Assembly: GCA_949752745.1 (NCBI GenBank)
Contig: OX457028.1
Span: forward strand, 8,949,389 to 9,013,388
DNA length: 64,000 nucleotides
Direction of reading: 5' to 3'
DNA from: Protula sp. h YS-2021
Taxonomy: Eukaryota; Annelida; Polychaeta; Sabellida; Serpulidae
Shown: positions 34,183 through 43,119 of the stretch, one piece after another
Position numbering within the stretch: the stretch's first letter is position 1
How the letters are laid out: the number at the start of each line of letters is the position of its first letter
Translations under genes and position numbers: made by a program
Notes under the pieces: generated by a model
Databases searched by the model: none
What the model was told of the DNA's origin: nothing
What the model saw: the letters and a program-made list of their open reading frames with translations, nothing else

Positions 34183-34422
34183 TTATACCAACCATGAATT
34201 CAGTTGCTGATTTCCATATCCAGGAAATAAAGGAATCGGGTACATACCGTGGGCACATTTGAGAAATTGGCAGAAATCTGAGGCATCGTCTAAAATCAGT
34301 TTATATGGTCTATGCACAAGATTTCCGTTGCTGTCCAAGAGCCAACCTCTACGGCGGTTTGATCTGGTGATTTCGCGAGAATAGTACTTATAAACTGAGA
34401 GACTACTTTTTGAAATATTCAA
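34183..34422 (-). other. unrecognised exon-like open frame
   Basis: The minus-strand frame contains GWLLDSNGNLVHRPYKLILD and DASDFCQFLKCAHG followed by a donor-like GTATGTACC. A CTCTCAG acceptor lies upstream. It reads more like protein than the surrounding sequence, but no family was recognised and no neighbouring exons were found. It may be a pseudo-exon. Confidence 0.2.
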
Positions 34423-34984
34423 AATGGCCGATAGATCTCCCAGAGGTCATCCGTGGTATAACAACGCAAGGTTTCGCAGGAAACGCCGCTGAGATTTGGC
34501 ACATCCCTCTAACGTAACTCCATAAACGATGATATTATCGAGATAGACTAGTGTTAACTTTTTACTCGAATTTAACTGCGCTTTGCTTTAGCCATTTCGT
34601 TTTACCCAGGACACTTCAGCAAAAAAGTCTGCATGTTCTGCGGGTACCCCTTTCATGCTTCGGGCTGCACTTGTAAACTTGCTGCGCATGGTTCTGCGAT
34701 GGGTGTTGGATGCTCTGTCTTAGATAGCTCTGCTGTCAGAATTTGACTCGATTTCTCAATCGCCATCAACGTCAAACCGAATCTGCTCGGTGTGTGTTAT
34801 TTCAGTCACGCTAAGCTAAGCATGATGGTGACGGTTACAGGGGTTAGAAATTCCCAGGGGGTCGTTTCACAGATGAGATGTCGACGGGAACCATCAATGA
34901 GCCAGTCTTTCAGTATACCAATCTTGATACACCCTAGGTTACTACCGTTGTCAACCGTCTGTTGATTTGGTGCTGATGATGGCG

Positions 34985-35260
34985 TTGAGTAGGGTTTGGG
35001 CTGTGGCACCCTGGTGGATGAGTAGGGTTGGCACTGGGATATCCTAGGAGGTTGAGTAGGGTTTGCGCTAGTGCATCCTCTGCGATTGAGCAGGATTTAT
35101 GCTGGGATATCCTCTGTGGGTCCGTAGGGTTTGCGCTGGGACATCCTCGCCGGTTGAGTAGTTTGCGCTAGGGCATCCTTGCCGGTTGAGTAGTTTGCGC
35201 TAGGGCATCCTCGGCGACTGAGTAGGGTTTACGCTGAGACATCCTTGACCGCTGAGTTGG
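34985..35260. repeat. ~42-bp minisatellite
   Basis: Six to seven diverged units of GGTTGAGTAGGGTTTGCGCT then (A/G)GGACATCCTCGGC. Confidence 0.8.
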
Positions 35261-35424
35261 ATGCTGGCTTACTCGTACCGTATCACCAGCTCTCCCAATC
35301 CTTCCTTATCGGTGGAACATCTTTCTTAGCACTACCATCTGTTTTCTATACCGCCTATTCCTCCTTGTCCACAGTTCCTACAGTAGCTTAATTCACATGA
35401 TCACATTCCATCATCTATAATTAT

Positions 35425-35430
35425 AATAAA
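35425..35430. other. target site duplication, left
   Basis: AATAAA lies directly outside the left end of Polinton copy 2. The identical AATAAA lies at 51,053-51,058. Six-base duplications are the hallmark of Polinton insertion. Confidence 0.9.
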
Positions 35431-36144
35431 AGTAGGGTAAAAGTGGGGCTCCGAAAACAGGAAGTGACGTCATAATGACGTCATGAGGTGTTTTCGGAGC
35501 CCCATGGGGCTCCGAAAACAGTGACGTCATATTGACGTCATATTGACGTCATATGGTTTTCATATGGTTGTCATATGGTTGCCATATGGTTGCCATATGG
35601 TTGTCATATGGACGTCATAATGACGTCATGAGGTGTTTTCGGAGCCCCATGGGGTTTCGAAAACAGTGACGTCATAATGACGTGTTATGGACGTGTTATG
35701 GACGTGTTATGGAGGCCATATGGAGGTCACATGGAGGTCATATGGAGTCATATGGAGGTCATATGAACGTCATATGAACGTCATAATGACGTAATAGGGA
35801 TAGTGGGCGGCCATTCAAACGGGCGGCCATTCAAAGGACTATTCAAACGGGCGGCCATTCAAACGACATTCAAACGACCATTCAAACGGGCAGACGGACA
35901 GATGAGACACCTCCCCAAACGTACAGGTTCTCCATTTTATAAATAGAGAACTCATAGCTACATGGTTAGAGCTCACCTATAAAGCCCCCTTAAAGTCAAA
36001 AAAGGGGGTATAAGAAAGGGGTATAAAAAATAGTCCCCTTTTTTTATTTTTTTTATTTTTTTTTAGCATTTCCCACACTCTCATGCATACACATACATAC
36101 TAACACCACGACACGATTAATGCTTATTTCGTATTAGTGGGTGG
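35431..36144 (+). repeat. left terminal inverted repeat of Polinton copy 2
   Basis: It pairs with 50,335-51,052 in reverse complement. The outer ~350 bases hold at least seven TGACGTCA octamers, two GGGGCTCCGAAAAC palindrome arms, and short serial words (TATGGTTGTCA, GTTATGGACGT, CATATGGAGGT). The inner part has TTCAAACGGGCGGCCA repeats and ends at CGTATTAGTGGGTGG. Confidence 0.95.
35489..35520. repeat. 32-bp perfect palindrome in the terminal repeat
   Basis: TGTTTTCGGAGCCCCA followed by its exact reverse complement, centred at 35,504/35,505. A partly decayed second palindrome of the same words lies near 35,632-35,665. It is flanked on both sides by TGACGTCA. Copy 1 has a different palindrome at the same relative place. 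Confidence 0.9.
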
Positions 36145-36189
36145 CCCTTAGAAGGGCCGGGAGGTTTTTTGCTGCTGGTGCTGCCGGAC

Positions 36190-36741
36190 TCAGAAAAATT
36201 CGACGATGTCTTGGATTGGCCTGCTGCAGTGTGTCAGTTGCTGCCCATTGAAAAGAAAGTGATCGCCTAGCAAGCCACAGGTGAAACATCTGACTGTGTA
36301 GAAATCGTTCAGGGCGAACAGCTGCGTCCAATGGGCTGCACAAATCAAGCAAAGCTGGTGACCACATTCTGCCAGTACCCGGTCTGAGGAGATCATGATG
36401 CCACATCCAGTGCAAATCTCCAGGTACTGTTGGAGGAAGTATCTCCCCCAGGCCGGATATTCTTCCTCTTCAAGACGCGATGGAATGGTCTCCCCCATCA
36501 TGGTTGTCCTGAAGAAAGCCCCGTCATAATCGCCAGCCTCGATGTCCCTGAGTCGCTTTGCAAGTGTGACCCTTCTATTAAAAAAGACGGGCACGCATAG
36601 GACTAATCCGCGAGAAGGGTCCGGCAGCAGCTGGAAGAAGTACACTCTTTCTGGCGGCGTCGGTGGCGGTGTGACAGGCAGGTGAAGTTCTCTGACTTCA
36701 GCAATGGTAAGAGCATCATTCAACGCGAAGAAGCACTCCAT
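36190..36741 (-). CDS. RING-finger protein carried by Polinton copy 2
   Basis: 183 residues from ATG at 36741. The C-terminal third has a full C3HC4 RING: CTGC, then CGHQLCLIC (Cys, His, Cys, Cys), then CFTC. This fits zinc-binding E3 ubiquitin ligase cores. The first ~110 residues have a Pro/Thr-rich stretch and no known domain. The base composition is richer in GC than the capsid block, suggesting later gain from another genome. It is transcribed outward toward the left end, divergently from the Cys-rich gene at 37,044, with a TATATAA ~45 bases upstream. A role in altering host ubiquitin pathways is inferred only. Confidence 0.75.
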   Translation of the reverse strand: MECFFALNDALTIAEVRELHLPVTPPPTPPERVYFFQLLPDPSRGLVLCVPVFFNRRVTLAKRLRDIEAGDYDGAFFRTTMMGETIPSRLEEEEYPAWGRYFLQQYLEICTGCGIMISSDRVLAECGHQLCLICAAHWTQLFALNDFYTVRCFTCGLLGDHFLFNGQQLTHCSRPIQDIVEFF

Positions 36742-36782
36742 GTTGACGGAAGCGAATTTGAGCCCAAACTGAAATGACTATG

Positions 36783-37010
36783 GGTTATATACCACCTGAA
36801 GTGAGGACCCCCCCCCCCCCCCGGCCAGCCGACCTGAAGTGAGGGCCCCCCCCTGTGGATAGAAGCAAACTGCCTACATAAAGTAAGGACCCCTCCCCCC
36901 TAGGGATAGAAGCAAACTGCCTACATAAAGTAAGGACACCCCCCCCCCCCTCAGAAGCAAAGTGCCTGCATAGAGTGCGGATCCCCCTCCCCCCTGGCCA
37001 GCATATAATC
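36783..37010. promoter_or_regulatory. divergent promoter region with poly-C repeats
   Basis: On the minus strand TATATAA (36,785-36,791) lies ~45 bases before the RING ATG. On the plus strand CATATAATC (37,002-37,010) lies ~35 bases before the ATG at 37,044. Between them about four units of ~45-55 bp (GAAGCAAACTGCCTACATAA, AGTAAGGACC plus a C run) form a minisatellite. Confidence 0.5.
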
Positions 37011-37043
37011 CGAGGATGGTTGCTAGTATGCAGTAGTATATAC

Positions 37044-37430
37044 ATGCGGGTCACATTACCCAAAACAAGCAGCAAGATTTCGACAAGTCGTACAATCACA
37101 GTGATGCGAAACGGCAAGGCAGTGACGCTAACGACCGAATGCTACAAGTGTTGGGTGTGGATAGAATATCCTGGACAACCACACAACTGCCCGGTACACC
37201 ACAATGCACCACGTCATTACTGTTGCAAAACATGTGGTGGTTTGCTATGGTACAAGTTTACTGCAAGATTACCTGGACCACAGCCATGCACAGACTGCTG
37301 GTGGTGCGGTGCGACGCTAAAAAACTTCGGATATTATAACTTCCATCCTTTCAAGTGCTCAAGAAGACCTTTCACGATGGAACAATATTACAGATATCAA
37401 TTTAGCTGCGGAAACCCGACTTGTTGGTGA
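37044..37430 (+). CDS. Cys/His-rich protein, unknown, carried by Polinton copy 2
   Basis: 128 residues from ATG at 37044; another in-frame ATG is at 37,104. Ligand-like residues are dense: CYKCW, then NCPVHHN, HYCCKTCGG, CTDCWWCG and FSCGNPTCW. The spacing suggests two or three zinc-binding folds, but no named finger class was recognised. Tryptophan and tyrosine are frequent. It forms a head-to-head pair with the RING gene. After its stop comes GAAATGAACGCAAATTCTGT, a diverged copy of the inner edge of the terminal repeat. Confidence 0.55.
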   Translation: MRVTLPKTSSKISTSRTITVMRNGKAVTLTTECYKCWVWIEYPGQPHNCPVHHNAPRHYCCKTCGGLLWYKFTARLPGPQPCTDCWWCGATLKNFGYYNFHPFKCSRRPFTMEQYYRYQFSCGNPTCW

Positions 37431-37517
37431 AGAGCCAACTTACTAACATCTTTCGGCCCTTTTAAGGGCCATCCTCTGTTGTGAAATGAACGCAAATTCT
37501 GTCTATGTATGAGTGTG

Positions 37518-37526
37518 TATAAAAGG
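37518..37526 (+). promoter_or_regulatory. TATA box of Polinton polymerase gene (copy 2)
   Basis: TATAAAAGG lies 71 bases upstream of the ATG at 37,589. Copy 3 has the same TATAAAAGG 67 bases before its polymerase ATG, followed by the same CATTTCAGTT(C/T)(C/T)AGCAGTTGA leader. Confidence 0.65.
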
Positions 37527-37588
37527 AGTATGTCTGAGATTACATTTCAGCATTTCAGTTTCAGCAGTTGACGGAACAACAACCAGCT

Positions 37589-40500
37589 ATGATGAAACGT
37601 GAAGAGCATGGAAAAGGAGCAAAGAGACAAAAGATGGAAAAAGATGACATTTGGCCGTACGGTCAAGTTCAGTGTATGGAATGCAATGTGACATTTCCAT
37701 CTATGGATACTTATGAGGTACATACATGCAGTAAAGCTAAGATGAAAGGAGCAAAGAGACAAAAGATGGAAGAAGATGACATTTGGCCATACGGTCAAGT
37801 TCAGTGTATGGAATGCAATGTAAAATTTCCATCTATGGATACTTATGAGGCACATGCATGCATACCAGCTGAGATGGAAAATGTACCTCATGAAGAACAT
37901 GTTTCAAAGAAACAAAAGGCAGGACAAGTAGGGAGAGGTAGAAGGGTTAGTCTTGGTGAAAATGCGCAGGAAAAACGGTTTGAATCTGAGGATGGATCGG
38001 ATTTACTGCTTGAAATGCGACAGCAAGAGAACCGTATCAAGACACATTTATTGGAGACCTTAAACCATGGAATGAAATGGTACATTGTCGTGCATGCACG
38101 TTTCAAGAAACTGACAGCAAATGATGAAGGTATTATGGTAGAGCAAGTGGATAATGCATTTATCAGCAGTCCAACATATGCAGCATACAATCCAGCAGAT
38201 ATTGAGCAGGACTTGCCAGAAGCCTATAAAGAATTATTTACCAAGTTTGACGAACTTGAGCGACAAGGCTCTGGCTGGGTATTGGATAACATACTATACA
38301 TTGAAGTACACACAGCTACGTTGATGCCTCTAGAAGCGAGTAGTTTTATTCCACTACCGAAGAAAGTGAAGAAAACAGAAGCTGTGATAAACATTAAGAA
38401 TGATGATAACAAGTGTTTCTTATGGTCAGTATTGGCTTACCTTCACCCTCATGACAACAACCCAAATCGCGTGAATCATTACAAACCATTTGAGAAGGAA
38501 TTAAAGGTGGAAGGTATGACATTTCCGACACCAATTACTGACATTCCAAAGTTTGAAAAGGAGAACGATGTAGCCATCAACGTGTTTGGATATGAACATG
38601 ATGTAGTTGTTCCAATACAACTTAGTCGAAACGTCAGTGTGAGAGAAATCAACTTACTTCTGATTAGCAATGACAAGACGAGGCATTACTGCCTCATCAA
38701 GAATTTTATCAACATCATCGTCCGAACAGCTTTGCCTATGTGGTTGTGAGCCAGTACGACACACGTGCACCAGTTGTGTATCGAGGAGACAATGCTGTGA
38801 AAGTCTTTTTAGACCATATGGTGAATGAACGTGATCGTATTGTACGTGGTTTAGAGCGACCAATGGAAATGGTGATGACTCGTGAAGACAAAGAGAATTT
38901 CAAGAACGCTGTTGATTGCTACATTTGTCATGAACCTCTAGGAGCAGATCGTGTGAGAGATCATGACCATATCAATGGCAAATATCGTGGAGCAGCACAC
39001 AATGAATGCAACTTACAATTCCGACTTAGAAAGGATCAGCAAGAGAATAAAGATTCTTTTATTATTCCCGTGTTTTTCCACAATTTGCGAGGCTATGACA
39101 GTCACCTAATCATGGAAGAAATTGGGAAATTCAAAGGTGAAACGATTACAGTCATTCCCAACACCATTGAGAAATATATTGCATTCACCATGAGCAATCT
39201 GAAATTTACAGACAGATTTCAGTTCATGAGTTCCTCTCTACAGAAGTTGGTATCCAACCTTGCAGCAGAAGGGAAAGATAACTTCTACAACATGACCTCT
39301 CACATTCACGATAGTGACCAACAAGATTTGTTGCTGAGAAAGGGAGTGTACCCCTACGATTACGTGGACGAACCATCCAAGTTTGCTGAAACACAGCTAC
39401 CATCAAAGGACAAGTTTTATAGTCAGCTTAGCGAAGAGGACATTAGCGATGAGGATTATGCGCATGCGCAGAAGGTGTGGGATACATTCAACTGTACCAC
39501 ATTTGGTGAATACCACGACCTGTACCTGAAATCAGATGTGTTATTACTAGCTGACGTGTTTGAAAATTTTCGTCAAGTGTGCCTCAACACGTATGAATTG
39601 GATCCTGCTCACTACTATACAGCACCAGGACTGTCGTCGGATGCAATGTTAAAAGCGACAAAGGTGAAGTTGCAATTGATCAATGACATTGACATGTACC
39701 AAATGGTTGAGCAAGGCATACGTGGAGGAATATCTGTCATCACACACAAGTATACGAAAGCAAATAATCCCTACGTAGCAGATTACAATTCTGAGATACC
39801 AAACAACTATCTGATGTACCTCGACGCAAACAACTTGTATGGCTGGGCCATGTCACAAAGCATGCCGCAAAGAGGATTTATGTGGGTGAGCGAGCCAGAA
39901 TCCCTCGACTTCATGGATGTAGCTGAAGATGACGACATTGGATTCATTTTGGAAGTGGATTTAGAATATGCAAATTCAATCCATGATCGTCATAATCACT
40001 ACCCAGTGGCTCCAGAACATAAATGTGTCAAAGTTGAAGAATTGTCAGAGTACAGTCAGAAGCTGCGGAAAGATCTGAACATGAAAGACAAACCCAGTGA
40101 AAAGCTCATTCCTAACTTGTCTGACAAGAAGAAATATGTACTTCATTACAGGAATTTACAACAATACGTCTCACTGGGGTTGAAAGTCACCAAAGTACAT
40201 CGCGCCATCATGTTTGAACAGAGCAAATGGTTAGCAAAATACATTACCTTGAACACGGAAAAGAGAAAGAACCCGTTTGAGAAAGACTTCTTCAAACTGA
40301 TGAACAACTCTGTGTTTGGCAAAACCATGGAAAATGTGAGAAAGCGAATCAATGTTGAACGGGTTCACAAGGAAAAGCGGTTCAAGAAACTTGTAGCCAA
40401 ACCTTCTTTCCACAAATTCAAAATTTTCAACGAAGATTTGTCCGCCGTACATTTGCGCAAAGTGGATTTGCTTCTGGATAAACCCATTCAAGTTGGCTTC

Positions 40501-41039
40501 ACCATTCTCGACCTCAGCAAAGTGCTTATGTTCAACTTTCATTACAACTACATCATGGTCAAGTATCCCAATGCCAAGTTGTTGTTCAGCGACACCGACA
40601 GTCTATGTTACGACATAGAAACGGAAGATATCTACAAGGATATGCAGCAAGATGCTGACCTGTTCGACACAAGTGACTATCCGCCGGATCACTTCCTACA
40701 TTCCAACGTGAACAAAAAAGTGCTTGGGAAAATGAAAGATGAGACGGCAGGCATCCCTATTCGAAAATATATAGTTTATTATGCGGTGGGAAAGAAAAAC
40801 ATACAGCTAAAGGCATTACTCGAGCTTGTCAAAGACGCATTAAACATGCGCAGTATAGAGACAGTTTGTTCAAGAAAACTCAAACGATGGCTACAGGACA
40901 CATTATTCGAAGTCATAGTCACCAGCTTTTCTCGGAGAAGATGAGGAAAGTAGCCCTCTCCCCATATGACGACAAGCGATATGTATTGGATGATGGCTAT
41001 TCCACCTTAGCGCATGGGCATTACAAGGCTGTGGTATAA
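37589..41039 (+). pseudogene. protein-primed family B DNA polymerase of Polinton copy 2, broken
   Basis: The first frame (ATG 37589 to stop 38749) has two short CxxC zinc motifs and a shared N-terminal domain. It then loses its frame. Compared with copy 3, about 250 bases are missing at 38,709, which removes a zinc finger and exonuclease motif I (Asp-x-Glu). The second frame (38,740-40,944) keeps the CYICH...DHDH cluster, NLRGYDSH, YLKSD, motif A (DANNLYG, 39,822), motif B (KLMNNSVFGK) and motif C (SDTDS, 40,591). A further frameshift near 40,750-40,820 moves the C-terminal end (VALSPYDDKRY) to another frame, ending at 41,039. No full-length enzyme can be made. Confidence 0.9.
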
Positions 41040-41042
41040 AAG
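41035..41042 (+). promoter_or_regulatory. TATA box before the PC4-like gene
   Basis: TATAAAAG overlaps the polymerase stop codon and lies 63 bases before the ATG at 41,098, the same spacing as the polymerase TATA boxes. Confidence 0.55.
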
Positions 41043-41097
41043 AGGGGAGGTCCTCCAACGTAAGAGTTATTTGAGGTGTGAACATTGAAGCGTGAAC

Positions 41098-41466
41098 ATG
41101 GAACGTGAAAGTCGTAAAAGATCTGCAACTGATATGGATACTCTTGCAGATACAGTTAAAGACTTAAAAGTTAAAAATCCTACCACTACCATCAAGAAAT
41201 TGAAAGTGGAGACGACGGCGACGACGGCACCAACACCACAGTCGTGGGATGGAATGCTTTCTCTAGGAAATGGAAAGTATATCAAGATTATGAAACAAAG
41301 CAATGAAGGTGTGGTAAACATCCGCAAGTACCTCAGAGGTGAGGGGACTGGAAGAAACCGTCCTACGAAAAAGGGTATTTTGTTAACAATACCTGAATGG
41401 AAAATGTTGAAGAAGCAAGTGAAAGAAGTGGATAAAAGGCTTCGCAGACAAGAAGATGGCTCATAA
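41098..41466 (+). CDS. PC4/p15-type ssDNA-binding protein of Polinton
   Basis: 122 residues from ATG at 41098. Residues 1-50 are a basic, Thr-rich disordered tail with Lys/Arg clusters. Residues ~50-120 match the PC4 C-terminal domain in order and spacing: LGNGKYIKIMK (first strands), VVNIRKYL (the IRxY strand), KKGILLTIPEW (KGIsL strand plus W) and a final helix KKQVKEVDKRL. PC4 dimers bind single-stranded DNA in transcription and replication. In a self-replicating linear element an SSB-like or late transcription role is likely but inferred. It is the first of four small genes in a row downstream of the polymerase. Confidence 0.75.
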   Translation: MERESRKRSATDMDTLADTVKDLKVKNPTTTIKKLKVETTATTAPTPQSWDGMLSLGNGKYIKIMKQSNEGVVNIRKYLRGEGTGRNRPTKKGILLTIPEWKMLKKQVKEVDKRLRRQEDGS

Positions 41467-41480
41467 CAAGGTGAAAAATC

Positions 41481-41852
41481 ATGAATGCACTCATGTTTAA
41501 CGGTGGTGCTTACCTTACTGTAAATGCGAGGAATGAAGTGATACTAGGTTCTCGAACAAGTTATCATCGGTTTAAACCAGAAGTGTGGAAAGACTTTAAA
41601 AACATACCGCTTGAAGCTGGGTTTGAACGCAGACTTGAAAATAAAGTGGAAGTGTTTGTGACTGAACATGATTCTAACATACGTGTGACATTCTGGAGAA
41701 ATCTTTTACAGGATTATCCAGAGGATTATAAGCGAGTTGTGCCAGATACACCATATACAGATATGATTCACTTTGATATGAAGAAGTGGTGCGCAGTCTT
41801 ACGATTCCTAGAAGTTATACAACATCCACTCTTCAACATCTTGCGAGCATAA
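41481..41852 (+). CDS. PC4-like family member 2
   Basis: 123 residues from ATG at 41481, 14 bases after the previous stop. It has two halves: GGAYLTVNARNEVIL with a W-containing helix, then VEVFVTEHDSNIRVTF, a loop, and MIHFDMKKWCAVLRFLEVI. This repeats the strand/loop/strand/W-helix order of the PC4-type gene before it. No other motif. Assignment to the PC4 fold is an inference from pattern and position. Confidence 0.5.
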   Translation: MNALMFNGGAYLTVNARNEVILGSRTSYHRFKPEVWKDFKNIPLEAGFERRLENKVEVFVTEHDSNIRVTFWRNLLQDYPEDYKRVVPDTPYTDMIHFDMKKWCAVLRFLEVIQHPLFNILRA

Positions 41853-41906
41853 AAACGTCTTTGTAGACAAGGAGACAGCTCATAGTTGATCTGACTGTTG
41901 AACGAG

Positions 41907-42248
41907 ATGGAAGACTTTTTATCGGAATATGAACCAATTACACATGGATTCTCATATCTGAGAAACTTATGTGATGACATTGTGCTAAAACATTTTGGAA
42001 AGTATATCGTTCTATCACCTGACCAACAATCTGTGTTGAAAGACCATCTAGAGAAGTTCAAGATACCTGGCTTTCTCCTAATACTCTCAGAGGATTTAGA
42101 AGTGCGTGTGACTGAGAACTGTCTAGACGTGTTTGTACAATTTCGCAAATATGACGAGCTTACAGAACGCTACGACTACATCACCCTCAACACAGTGGAA
42201 TGGTACGCTCTGTTGCAAGCATTGGATTGGAAAGAACCTGACGCTTGA
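41907..42248 (+). CDS. PC4-like family member 3
   Basis: 113 residues from ATG at 41907; an upstream in-frame start would be TTG. It contains FGKYIVLSPDQQSVLKDHL, then LEVRVTENCLDVFVQF, a short basic loop, and YITLNTVEWYALLQAL. The ending matches YINMNDGEWETLL in copy 1 and YINLDWYEWHVFIDVL in the next gene. Its last ~100 bases overlap the next frame. Confidence 0.5.
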   Translation: MEDFLSEYEPITHGFSYLRNLCDDIVLKHFGKYIVLSPDQQSVLKDHLEKFKIPGFLLILSEDLEVRVTENCLDVFVQFRKYDELTERYDYITLNTVEWYALLQALDWKEPDA

Positions 42249-42531
42249 ATTCAAAGAGGAAGGAGTGCAACTCATGCGAGGCACCAAGTCCATTGAGCTG
42301 ACACATCCCATGTGTGTTATGGTGATGGACATTGACATGAATGATCATGGATATGAACTGAAACTGTCTGAACACGAAGATGTTAAAATAATAAAGTTTG
42401 GTAATGGACAGTGTTATGCTAGTTTTCATAGCATTTACAAACGTGGGTGTAATGTCTATGATACATACATTAATTTAGATTGGTATGAATGGCATGTGTT
42501 TATCGATGTATTGAATGTATTTGTGAAATAA
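42151..42531 (+). CDS. PC4-like family member 4
   Basis: 126 residues if the ATG at 42151 is used, overlapping the previous gene; the next ATG is at 42,274. It contains LTLEFKEEGVQLM, YELKLSEHEDVKIIKF, CYASFHSIYKRG and YINLDWYEWHVFIDVL. It is the copy 2 protein closest to the copy 1 protein at 14,248-14,658. The overlap may mean that a frameshift fused two genes or that the start lies downstream. Confidence 0.5.
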   Translation: MTSLQNATTTSPSTQWNGTLCCKHWIGKNLTLEFKEEGVQLMRGTKSIELTHPMCVMVMDIDMNDHGYELKLSEHEDVKIIKFGNGQCYASFHSIYKRGCNVYDTYINLDWYEWHVFIDVLNVFVK

Positions 42532-42577
42532 AAGTTTAATGTAAAATAATTGTTAAAATGTAAATAATGTATAACAC

Positions 42578-42583
42578 AATAAA
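42578..42583 (+). terminator. poly(A) signal, plus-strand genes
   Basis: AATAAA lies 47 bases after the stop of the last PC4-like gene. Confidence 0.6.
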
Positions 42584-42609
42584 AAAGAATGTTGTATAAA
42601 ACTGTCTTG

Positions 42610-42615
42610 TTTATT
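42610..42615 (-). terminator. poly(A) signal, minus-strand genes
   Basis: TTTATT (AATAAA on the minus strand) lies 67 bases beyond the protease stop. The two gene halves of the element meet tail to tail here. Confidence 0.6.
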
Positions 42616-42681
42616 TACAATATTCATAATAAAATTAACAATTACCAACAACTTAACTAATACAACTTCACTAATACAGCA

Positions 42682-43119
42682 TCAATAAAATAATGGTTTA
42701 TAATGTCTATATACAAAATCCTTTACAACAAAATCACCATCACTTCTTCTTAATACATCAATGATTTTAAAAGGACTATGTCCTCGAGCTCTTTGAATTA
42801 TATAATACACACAATAAAATCCACATGTAGAGGATATCGGTGTTTGTAATGGAACTGAATTATAAATGAAATTAAACTTTAAAAACTTATTCAAACGACT
42901 GTCTATAGGTAAAAGTCCATAAGAGTCAAAATATTCTGCAGGGTCTTCGTCATAATATACTGCCACCCAATGCTCTCCTGGCTCATCATGATCGTCTGTG
43001 TTGATGACATAGGCACCGCGTTGTAAAGATGGTAACTGGTCCATGGCAAACACACCTTGAAACAAGTCTTTTGTCGTGGCATCATTGGATAGGATGGCTT
43101 CTATCTGCTTCGTCTTCAT
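42682..43119 (-). CDS. adenain-like cysteine protease (Polinton PRO)
   Basis: 145 residues. This family matures capsid proteins in adenoviruses and Polintons. Catalytic residues fit: His50 in EHWVAV, Asp65 in EYFDSYG, Gln92 in LQTP and Cys99 in STCGFYC. The length is short but normal for Polinton PRO. The ATG overlaps the reading frame end of the capsid gene upstream as ATGA. The frame is intact, unlike the capsid gene before it. Confidence 0.85.
   Translation of the reverse strand: MKTKQIEAILSNDATTKDLFQGVFAMDQLPSLQRGAYVINTDDHDEPGEHWVAVYYDEDPAEYFDSYGLLPIDSRLNKFLKFNFIYNSVPLQTPISSTCGFYCVYYIIQRARGHSPFKIIDVLRRSDGDFVVKDFVYRHYKPLFY

Larger units (their letters stand above)
32561..35424. other. spacer between immune-type gene and Polinton copy 2
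   Basis: No complete gene. Imperfect GACGT(C/T)-rich words occur at 33,570-33,780. A ~42-bp minisatellite occupies 34,985-35,260. A minus-strand frame at 34,183-34,422 is the only exon-like segment and is listed separately. Confidence 0.6.
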
